DNA of 40,739 nucleotides from a virus. The stretch's first letter is position 1; each line of letters begins with the position of its first letter. The notes under the pieces are model-generated. The model saw only the letters and a program-made list of their open reading frames with translations. It searched no databases and was not told the origin of the DNA. Position numbers and translations under genes: made by a program. Of this stretch, positions 17,981-24,613 are shown piece after piece. The DNA is taken from positions 1 to 40,739 of IMG/VR virus record IMGVR_UViG_3300028025_001564; one strand, given 5' to 3'.

Positions 17981-19858
17981 ATGACAACACGCAAATACTC
18001 CTCACGTTCACAACAGACAACACTGTCTGCAGCATTAACTGCTGGTGGTACTACTGCAACAGTGGTATCAGGAACTTCATTACTAGGTGGTGCCACGATT
18101 TCATCTGGCCAAACCTTTACGGTGGTGATTGACCCAGATACAGCGCTTGAAGAAATTGTAGATGTAACGGCGGTCTCCACCAACACTCTTACTATTACTC
18201 GTGGTATTGATGGCTCATCTGGCGTAGCCCACTCTGCTGGTGCTGTAGTACGGCATATGGCAATTGGTAGAGATTATCGCGAAGCCAATACACACATTGA
18301 AGCATCTTCAGGAGTACACGGTTTAACTGGTTCCGTAGTGGGAACAACAGATACCCAGACTCTTACTAACAAAACAATTAGTGCAGCCGATAACACACTT
18401 ACTGGTGTAGTTACTTTAACTGGCACCCAGACACTAACTAACAAGACTTTAACTAGCCCAACCATTACTGGTACTGGTGCTATTGCAGGTACCTTTACAG
18501 GTAACCTTACAGGTAACGTAACTGGTAATGCATCTGGTTCTGCTGGCTCTGCAGCCACATTAACCACTGGTCGTGACTTCCAATTAACTGGAGATGTAGA
18601 AGCATCAGCCGTATCCTTTAATGGTTCAACCTCAGTTAACTTAGTAACCTCTATTGCAACTGGTTCTATTGTCAACGCTGACGTTAATGCATCTGCTGCT
18701 ATCGCTAAGAGTAAGTTAAACCTTGGTGGAACTATTACCTCTGCTGACCTAGTAGATGGAACTATCGTAGCAACAGATATTGCTGATGGAACTATTACTG
18801 CAGCCAAGTTAGTATCTGACCCATATGCTCGTGCTAACCATACTGGTACTCAATTAGCAGCAACTGTTTCAGACTTTGACACACAGGTAAGAACATCTCG
18901 CTTAGACCAGATGGCTGCGCCTACTGGCTCAGTATCTGTTAATAGCCAGAAGATTACTAATCTTGCTACTCCAACTGCTAACACAGATGCATCAACTAAA
19001 CTTTACGTAGATACAAAGGTTGCAGACCTAGTTAACTCTGCACCATCTACACTTGATACCCTTGGTGAGATTGCAACAGCAATCCAAGCAGGTGGAACTG
19101 TCTATGATTCATTCGTATTAAAATCAGGAAGCACAATGACTGGCAACCTAACCCTTGCTGGTGCTCCTTCATCTAACCTACACGCTGCTACTAAGTTGTA
19201 TGTAGATGATGTTGCTGGTTCTGCTACTGCTGCTGCAGCCTCTGCTGCTGCCGCTGCTGCCTCATATGATTCCTTTGATGATAGATACTTAGGTGCTAAG
19301 TCATCTGCTCCTACATTAGACAATGATGGAAATGCATTAGGAACTGGTGCTCTGTATTGGAACTCAGTAACTAATACTATGTTTGCTTGGACTGGTTCTG
19401 CTTGGGGTTCAATATCCTCAACTGCAGCAATCTTCCGCTTCCGCTTTACAGCAGCAGGTGGAGAAACCTCAGAGTCTGGACTAGATGATAATGGTGTAAC
19501 ACTTTCTTATCTTCCTGGTAAGGAGCAGGTATATCTTAACGGTGTACTTCTTGTTCGTACCACAGACTACACAGCATCTGATGGAACAAGCATCACTTCT
19601 CTTGCTGCATTAACCGCTGGAGATATTTTAGAAATCATTACCTTTACAGCCTTTGACTTAGCAACTGCTATTGATAAGGCATTGTTTGATGCTAAGGGAG
19701 ATATACTAGTAGCAACTGCTGCAGATACACCTGGTAAACTAACAGTAGGAACTAACGGATTTTATTTATCAGCAGATAGTTCTACAGCGACTGGCCTAAA
19801 ATGGGCAGCCGTTACAACAGACCCCACACCAACCGTATTTATGCTCGGTGGAATGTAA
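17981..19858 (+). CDS. Tail fibre protein with TLTNKT-type repeats
   Basis: 625 aa, beta-rich and Thr/Ser/Gly-rich. The N-terminal domain (about 1-100) is an Ig-like or virion-attachment domain. The shaft holds T-x-T-Q-T-L-T-N-K-T-I/L repeats near 120-160, an Ala/Gly segment, and two 'A(T/S)KLYVD' modules near 335-350 and 405-415 that are typical of trimeric phage fibres. The C-terminal part has VYLNGVLLVRTTDYT, a common receptor-distal fold. Function: host binding or shaft of a tail fibre. Confidence 0.85.
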   Translation: MTTRKYSSRSQQTTLSAALTAGGTTATVVSGTSLLGGATISSGQTFTVVIDPDTALEEIVDVTAVSTNTLTITRGIDGSSGVAHSAGAVVRHMAIGRDYREANTHIEASSGVHGLTGSVVGTTDTQTLTNKTISAADNTLTGVVTLTGTQTLTNKTLTSPTITGTGAIAGTFTGNLTGNVTGNASGSAGSAATLTTGRDFQLTGDVEASAVSFNGSTSVNLVTSIATGSIVNADVNASAAIAKSKLNLGGTITSADLVDGTIVATDIADGTITAAKLVSDPYARANHTGTQLAATVSDFDTQVRTSRLDQMAAPTGSVSVNSQKITNLATPTANTDASTKLYVDTKVADLVNSAPSTLDTLGEIATAIQAGGTVYDSFVLKSGSTMTGNLTLAGAPSSNLHAATKLYVDDVAGSATAAAASAAAAAASYDSFDDRYLGAKSSAPTLDNDGNALGTGALYWNSVTNTMFAWTGSAWGSISSTAAIFRFRFTAAGGETSESGLDDNGVTLSYLPGKEQVYLNGVLLVRTTDYTASDGTSITSLAALTAGDILEIITFTAFDLATAIDKALFDAKGDILVATAADTPGKLTVGTNGFYLSADSSTATGLKWAAVTTDPTPTVFMLGGM

Positions 19859-19873
19859 CTAAGGAGAAACACA

Positions 19874-20203
19874 ATGGCAACAACATATAAAGTCCTTGGG
19901 CAATCAAACCCAGCGGCAACAACAGCAACAACCCTATACACAGTACCTGCTGCTACGCAGACAGTAGTATCAACAATTACAATATGTAACCAAGCAGCAA
20001 CTGCTGCTACATACCGTATTGCAGTACGTGTTGCTGGCTCTGCATTATCTGCAGAAGAATACATTGTGTATGGAGCAACAGTTCCTGCATCTGATGCAAC
20101 ATTTCTTACAGTAGGACTTACCCTTGGGGCTACAGATGTAGTCACAGTGTATGCTTCATCTGCAAACTTATCATTTAACCTATTCGGAAGTGAGATAGCC
20201 TAA
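19874..20203 (+). CDS. Small beta-sandwich virion protein A, 109 aa
   Basis: MATTYKVLGQSNPAATTATT start. Looks like a single beta sandwich with N-terminal tether, of the kind used as fibre tip or decoration. It is paralogous to the 104-aa protein at 22338: both begin MATT-x-K-V-L, continue with T-T-L-Y-T-V-P, and end with N-(L/F)-x-x-x-G-x-E-I. TAATG overlap to the glycine-rich gene. RBS AAGGAGAAACAC. Confidence 0.72.
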   Translation: MATTYKVLGQSNPAATTATTLYTVPAATQTVVSTITICNQAATAATYRIAVRVAGSALSAEEYIVYGATVPASDATFLTVGLTLGATDVVTVYASSANLSFNLFGSEIA

Positions 20204-20691
20204 TGTCAGTTAGTAGTGCAAACGCCCCAGCAGGGGGTAAAACCCGTTATGTAGAAACATTAACTTCAGGTACCTCTTGGACAGTTCCAGCGGGTGTTGA
20301 ATATGTTAACGCAACACTTATTGGTGCTGGTGGTTCTGGTGGTACATCTAGTAATGATGGTAACCACGAAGGCAGGGGTGAGAATGGTAGCGGTGGTCAA
20401 ATAATTACTACTACAGTTACAACAACTCCAGGTGCTTCAATTGCTTATGCTATTGGTACAGGTGGCGCTAACCCAGCCGCAGCAGGAACTGCTGGAAACG
20501 CTGGCGGTTCTACAACATTTACAGGAGCAACAACTGCTCTTGGTGGTGCTGGTGGTGGTTCTTTTCAGGGTTCTGGTGGCGCATCTAAAGCAGGATTAAT
20601 AGCGTTTAATGGTGGTCAAGGTGGTGGAAGACAATCATCAAATAGCGGTGCTGGTGGAGATGGACAAATTATCCTAGAGTATTGGAAGTAA
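20203..20691 (+). CDS. Glycine-rich adhesin-like protein, 162 aa
   Basis: Starts with an attachment-like segment (about 1-40, WTVPAGVEYVNATLIGAGGS) followed by glycine-rich loops through the C-terminus. The F/W-T-V-P-x-G-V-x-x-V...G-A-G-G pattern is that of phage glycine-rich tail adhesins, in which polyglycine stretches pack as a type-II sandwich, as in T-even gp38 adhesins. Host receptor binding is the likely role. Ends E-Y-W-K. Confidence 0.75.
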   Translation: MSVSSANAPAGGKTRYVETLTSGTSWTVPAGVEYVNATLIGAGGSGGTSSNDGNHEGRGENGSGGQIITTTVTTTPGASIAYAIGTGGANPAAAGTAGNAGGSTTFTGATTALGGAGGGSFQGSGGASKAGLIAFNGGQGGGRQSSNSGAGGDGQIILEYWK

Positions 20692-20694
20692 ATA

Positions 20695-21828
20695 ATGGCT
20701 AGTCATAATAGAACGACTGCTAGCGAAATAGGTAAAAAAATAATTGACTTACCTACGGTGCCTACTATAGGTACGGCTACTGTTAGCGCCTTAACGGCAA
20801 GTGTTCCATTTACTATAGCAACCCAAGGTGGTCCAGCATCTTCATTTACAGTTACTTCTACTCCTGGTAGTATTACTGCTACTGGAAGTGCAAGTCCTAT
20901 AACAGTTACAGGTTTAACGGCATCTACTTCATACACGTTTAAAGTTTCTGGTACTAATTCTAGTGGAACTAGCGAACAAAGTGCTGCTTCTAATTCTATA
21001 ACAACACCTGATGTATTTGCAGTTAATTATCTTGTAATTGCAGGAGGTGGTGGTGCTGGTTATGATGGCGCTGGTGGTGCAGGTGGTTATAGAACTTCTG
21101 CTGGAACTTCAGGCGGTGGTGCTAGTGCTGAAACTGTAATATATGCAGCACGTGCTTCTAATTATACAGTTACGGTTGGTGCAGGTGGTGCAGCAGGTAC
21201 AACTTCAGGTGGTCAAGGTGTAGATTCTGTATTTTCAACTATTACCTCAGCAGGTGGTGGTAAAGGTAATTATGGTAATCCATTTGCTAATGGTTCATCA
21301 GGAGGTTCAGGTGCGGGTGGAACATCTGTTACTGGAGCAACTGGAACAGGTGGTGCTGGTACCGCAAATCAAGGCTACGCAGGCGGTGATTCAGGCGGAG
21401 CAGCAGGTCAGCAAGGCGGCGGTGGTGGTGGTGCTGGTGCAGTGGGCGGAACTGGCGGTGGCACAGTTGGTGGAAATGGTGGAACTGGTGTAGCAAGTAC
21501 TATTACTGGCTCATCTGTTACAAGAGCAGGTGGTGGCGGTGGTGGTTCTCAAACTACAGCGGGTTCTGGTGGAACTGGCGGTGGTGGTAAAGGTGAAGAT
21601 GCCTCATCTAATAATGCTGCGGCTGGAACTGCTAACACTGGTGGCGGTGGCGGTGGTGGTTACGCTAATGGCGGTAAAGCAGGTGGTTCAGGAGTTGTTA
21701 TTCTTAGATATTTAACTGCTGACGCTACAATTACAATAGGAGCAGGACTTACAGGAACAACTGCAACAGATGGTTCACATAAAGTTACAACAATAACAGC
21801 AGGCACAGGAAATGTGAGTTGGGCATAA
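20695..21828 (+). CDS. FnIII plus glycine-rich adhesin, 377 aa
   Basis: An N-terminal tether is followed by a fibronectin-III-like domain at about 20-105 (A-S-x-F-T-V-T-S-T-P-G...A-S-T-S-Y-T-F-K-V). Then comes a glycine-rich domain (about 110-345) with runs of four to six Gly. The domain order (FnIII, then FAVNYLVIAGGGGAG) is typical of phage receptor-binding proteins. Long homopolymeric glycine makes it prone to rearrangement and thus host-range variation. Confidence 0.8.
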   Translation: MASHNRTTASEIGKKIIDLPTVPTIGTATVSALTASVPFTIATQGGPASSFTVTSTPGSITATGSASPITVTGLTASTSYTFKVSGTNSSGTSEQSAASNSITTPDVFAVNYLVIAGGGGAGYDGAGGAGGYRTSAGTSGGGASAETVIYAARASNYTVTVGAGGAAGTTSGGQGVDSVFSTITSAGGGKGNYGNPFANGSSGGSGAGGTSVTGATGTGGAGTANQGYAGGDSGGAAGQQGGGGGGAGAVGGTGGGTVGGNGGTGVASTITGSSVTRAGGGGGGSQTTAGSGGTGGGGKGEDASSNNAAAGTANTGGGGGGGYANGGKAGGSGVVILRYLTADATITIGAGLTGTTATDGSHKVTTITAGTGNVSWA

Positions 21829-22175
21829 TGGCACATTACGCATTCTTAGACGATAACAATGTAGTTACTGAGGTAATTACAGGTATTGATGAAACTCAAA
21901 CCATTGAAGGACTAAATACTGAAACTTGGTATGGTAACTTCAGGGGTCAAGTATGTAAGAGAACATCTTACAATGGCAACATCCGTAAGAACTATGCAGG
22001 CATTGGTTATACCTATGACTCTGCACGGGATGCTTTTATAGCACCTAAACCTTTTAACTCTTGGGTATTAGATGAGGCTACTTGCCGTTGGCAAGCACCT
22101 ACTCCTATGCCTACAACAGAAGGTAAGTTCTACTACTGGTCAGAGGATGACCTATCTTGGAGGGAAGTACAATGA
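21828..22175 (+). CDS. Conserved-type fibre-associated protein, 115 aa
   Basis: MAHYAFLDDNNVVTEVITGI start at 21828 overlaps the upstream stop (TAATG). Contains W-K/C-K-R-T-S-Y-N-G-N, then KNYAGIGYTYDSARDAFIAP and FNSWVLDEATCRWQAP. This combination is frequent in fibre regions of aquatic phages as an uncharacterised structural protein. Its TGA overlaps the ATG of the next gene. Confidence 0.8.
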   Translation: MAHYAFLDDNNVVTEVITGIDETQTIEGLNTETWYGNFRGQVCKRTSYNGNIRKNYAGIGYTYDSARDAFIAPKPFNSWVLDEATCRWQAPTPMPTTEGKFYYWSEDDLSWREVQ

Positions 22176-22315
22176 GTAAAGCAAGAGACCTAGCAACATT
22201 GGCTGGTTCAGCCACAGTTCTAGCAACAGACGCAGAAGTATCAGCAGCAATTGCAGCAATACCTGCCCCAGATTTATCATCAGTAACAATTGCTGATGTA
22301 ATGGATTCACTCTAA
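22172..22315 (+). CDS. Small fibre-region peptide, 47 aa
   Basis: MSKARDLATLAGSATVLATD start, ending TIADVMDSL. Too short for many annotation cut-offs but coupled to the previous gene by ATGA. M-S-K-A-R-D-L-A is a motif I recognise from phage fibre N- or C-terminal pieces. It may be a detached fibre segment or a small attachment peptide. Confidence 0.65.
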   Translation: MSKARDLATLAGSATVLATDAEVSAAIAAIPAPDLSSVTIADVMDSL

Positions 22316-22337
22316 CAATAACGAAAGGTAGTAACTA

Positions 22338-22652
22338 ATGGCTACAACAAGTAAGGTGCTCTTTCGTGGAGCAGCATCAACATCAAGCACAACTCTATAC
22401 ACAGTACCAACTACATCAACTGTTACAGTAGTAACAAATGTGGTTGTTGCTAACACAGCAGCATCTTCAGCAACATTTGACTTATCATTAGATGATGTTC
22501 AGGTTGCTAACGATGTAGTAGTAGCAGCAAATGACACACTAGTCATTGACCTTAAACAAGTTCTTCCTGCTAATGCTACTCCTAAAACTATTAAAGGATT
22601 AGCCTCAGCAACTACTGTCAACTTTCACATCTCGGGAGTGGAGATAGTCTAG
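22338..22652 (+). CDS. Small beta-sandwich virion protein B, 104 aa
   Basis: Paralogue of the 109-aa protein at 19874 with the same N-terminal pattern and length. RBS CGAAAGGTAG. It directly precedes the kelch-like protein, as the first copy precedes the glycine-rich adhesins, so each copy may connect its neighbour to the virion. Stop TAG overlaps the GTG of the next gene. Confidence 0.72.
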   Translation: MATTSKVLFRGAASTSSTTLYTVPTTSTVTVVTNVVVANTAASSATFDLSLDDVQVANDVVVAANDTLVIDLKQVLPANATPKTIKGLASATTVNFHISGVEIV

Positions 22653-23617
22653 TGGCTGTCTACAATTTTTCTAAATCTTCATTAAAAACTGGTGTCACCA
22701 GAACAACCATTTGGGACCAAGTATCTACATACCTTAATCCTGCTGGATACACAGTTGGTGGAGACGGATTTACCACTACAGTAAATAAATTAACATTTAA
22801 TACTGAAACATTTTCTGTATTAGGTACTGGATTAAGTACAGGAAGAAACTATGTTTGTGGCTATTCATCTGCTACCAATGGTTATGCTGCTAGTGGATAT
22901 GATGGTACAACTATTGCAGTTGCTACAGTAGATAAATTTAGTGGTTCTTCTAATACTAGAACTACTTTAGGTACTGGAATAAATTCACCAAGAACAGGTG
23001 CTGGTGGCGTTGCTTCCAGCACAGATGGTTATGCAATAAATGGTCGTGCCGCAGATGGTAGTTATCGTATTAGCATAAGCAAAATGGCATTTAGTAATGA
23101 CACATTTACTACAAGTGCAGCAACTACTTCAAATAATAGAAATATGGGTGCTTCATTTTATAATTCTACTAATGGTTACTATGCTGGCGGAGAAGATTCT
23201 GGTGGAGCATATATCTCAGCAATAGATAAATTAAATTACTCTGCAGATACTAGAAGTACTTTAGGTACTGGATTATCAAACAGTGTCTCTGCGCCTACAG
23301 GATTTAGTTCTTCAACTGCTGGTTATGTTGCTGGTGGAGTAAATGGTAGTGGTAGAATTAGCACTGTAAATAAATTTTTATTCAGTGATGATAGTAGAAC
23401 TACCCTAAGTACTGGATTAGCAAATGCGTCTTACGGGGCATTTAATAATATAAACTCTACAACTGCTGGCTATTATGTTGGTGGTTCCATAAGTTCAGGT
23501 GCAGTTACCACGGCATACAAATTTACTTTTAGTGATGATAGTCGCAGCACTCTATCTAGTGCGTTAGCAACCGCCAATTATACAAATGGTGGAGGTGGAT
23601 TCTCTTGTCTAGGTTAG
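22652..23617 (+). CDS. Kelch-like beta-propeller tail protein, six repeats
   Basis: 321 aa, GTG start overlapping the upstream stop. About six repeats of 45-50 residues, each with S-T-x-G-Y-x-x-G-G, then a variable G-x-x-x-x-x-V-x-K-(F/L)-x-F-S-x-D, then (T)R-(S/T)-T-L-x-T-G-L. Repeat anchors: VNKLTF, VDKFSG, ISKMAF, IDKLNY, VNKFLF, AYKFTF. This is the layout of a kelch-type six-bladed propeller, a fold that often binds glycans or proteins. Likely receptor-binding or virion glycan-binding. Confidence 0.75.
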   Translation: MAVYNFSKSSLKTGVTRTTIWDQVSTYLNPAGYTVGGDGFTTTVNKLTFNTETFSVLGTGLSTGRNYVCGYSSATNGYAASGYDGTTIAVATVDKFSGSSNTRTTLGTGINSPRTGAGGVASSTDGYAINGRAADGSYRISISKMAFSNDTFTTSAATTSNNRNMGASFYNSTNGYYAGGEDSGGAYISAIDKLNYSADTRSTLGTGLSNSVSAPTGFSSSTAGYVAGGVNGSGRISTVNKFLFSDDSRTTLSTGLANASYGAFNNINSTTAGYYVGGSISSGAVTTAYKFTFSDDSRSTLSSALATANYTNGGGGFSCLG

Positions 23618-24111
23618 CAAAACTTGCACAATCTCAAATTATACCAAGTCGTTCTAAATACCAATTAGAACATTTTGTTATAGGACAGCACGATACTCCT
23701 GAAATGCAGTATCAACAAATCCTTGTTGAAGGTGCCGACCTAACTTACAAAATTAAAATGGCTGAATTTTCTATACGAAAAACAGAAATTGAAATAGCCA
23801 ATCTAAAATTATCAGATGACCCAATTAATTTAATTGAGGCTGAAGAAAAAGAATTAGGATTGGCCTATACACGTTTAGTTTTGGAATCCGCTAAGTATGA
23901 ATGGGCAGTTTTAGAAGAACTGTTTAAGAAGTATCCAAATTATACTTATGTTGAAATAGAAAATAATCAACCTGAGTACTGGAAGCAAAGACTTACTAGA
24001 CAGGCTGAGATAGACCAAGTTCAAGCAAGAGAAGGAATAACTGCAGGAAACGTTACTTCTATGTTAAATGCAGGATTAATAAACAGAACACCTGAACTAG
24101 AAAATAATTAA
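23605..24111 (+). CDS. Helical fibre-region protein, candidate chaperone
   Basis: 168 aa, TTG start at 23605 with a strong GGAGGTGGA ribosome site at 23591-23599. It overlaps the end of the kelch-like gene by 13 nt. Almost entirely helical and coiled-coil-like, with E/K/L-rich heptads (about 35-115), then FKKYPNYTYVEIENNQPEYW and EIDQVQAREGI. Proteins of this type accompany fibre genes in aquatic phages and may act in fibre attachment. Function not proven. Confidence 0.72.
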   Translation: MSRLAKLAQSQIIPSRSKYQLEHFVIGQHDTPEMQYQQILVEGADLTYKIKMAEFSIRKTEIEIANLKLSDDPINLIEAEEKELGLAYTRLVLESAKYEWAVLEELFKKYPNYTYVEIENNQPEYWKQRLTRQAEIDQVQAREGITAGNVTSMLNAGLINRTPELENN

Positions 24112-24125
24112 TTTAAAGGAGCACT

Positions 24126-24161
24126 GTGGCTGGTCGTGATGACTACCACTTACTTAGATAG
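24126..24161 (+). pseudogene. Orphan gene start (11 codons) left of the HNH insertion
   Basis: A perfect ribosome site (AAAGGAG) and GTG start encode VAGRDDYHLLR and then stop. The first five residues repeat, with different codons, the peptide encoded in frame just before the tail gene on the far side of the HNH gene (IAGRDV at 24599-24616). This looks like the cut-off original start of that tail gene, displaced by insertion of the HNH gene. The last 19 bases overlap the 3' end of the antisense HNH gene. Confidence 0.6.
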
Positions 24162-24541
24162 TCAATGGCTGACTGGAGGTACTCAGGGTTATCCTTGAAG
24201 TATCCCAGTCCAGCATTACATCTACCACAAAGCAACCCTCTGGGTTGGTTAGTAGCGTGGTCGTGGTCGGCACACCAGTCTTTATTAGTATATTCAGTAG
24301 TACCGCATATAGCGCATTTACCTTCTTGAAGTTTTAAGTACTCATTGTATCGGTTAATGTCCCAGCCAGGATTACGTTTTTTATTCCAAGCACGTATTTT
24401 TTCTTTATTGTCTAGTCTATATTGTTTCTTCTTAACAGAGGCACAATCTTTACATCTAGATTCAATACCAATTTTTCTATTGTTTCTAATGTGAAACTTA
24501 GAACGTGGTAGTTTCTGACCGCAATCAATACAAATTTTCAT
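24143..24541 (-). CDS. HNH homing endonuclease (Endonuclease VII-like)
   Basis: 132 aa, antisense inside the virion block. N-terminal Cys pairs C4/C7 and C30/C33 form a zinc knuckle (ICIDCG...CKDC). The nuclease core has C76/C79, the catalytic D-H-D-H at 92-95, then RGLLCGRCNAGLG (101-113), diagnostic of recombination endonuclease VII-type HNH proteins. It should cut DNA at a specific site and promote its own spread by homologous repair. The start at 24541 is preferred over an upstream in-frame ATG at 24685 because that one lies well inside the tail gene and the promoter at 24549-24578 fits 24541. It separates the helical gene from the start of the tail gene. Confidence 0.88.
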   Translation of the reverse strand: MKICIDCGQKLPRSKFHIRNNRKIGIESRCKDCASVKKKQYRLDNKEKIRAWNKKRNPGWDINRYNEYLKLQEGKCAICGTTEYTNKDWCADHDHATNQPRGLLCGRCNAGLGYFKDNPEYLQSAIDYLSKW

Positions 24542-24548
24542 AACAATA

Positions 24549-24578
24549 ATTATACTACATATTACCTTTATATGTAAA
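24549..24578 (-). promoter_or_regulatory. Sigma-70-type promoter for the HNH gene, probably leaderless
   Basis: On the minus strand TTTACA, 18 bp, TATAAT. TATAAT is followed by 7 nt and then the ATG at 24541, so transcription should begin at or next to the A of the start codon. No Shine-Dalgarno is found at useful spacing. Leaderless messages are common in Actinobacteria. The promoter supplies expression of an antisense gene that the surrounding operon cannot give. Confidence 0.65.
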
Positions 24579-24613
24579 TCGTTTAATGGAGGTGTGCCAT
24601 AGCAGGTAGAGAT

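Noticed and set aside
18274-18807. 177-aa Val/Ala-rich reading frame opposite the tail fibre
   Set aside because: A mirror of the Thr/Gly-rich fibre codons, no ribosome site. The same holds for frames opposite the Ala-rich and glycine-rich genes.
21254-21493. Val/Gln-rich reading frame within the glycine-rich adhesin
   Set aside because: Frame-shifted reading of GGT/GGC repeats; no independent start signal.
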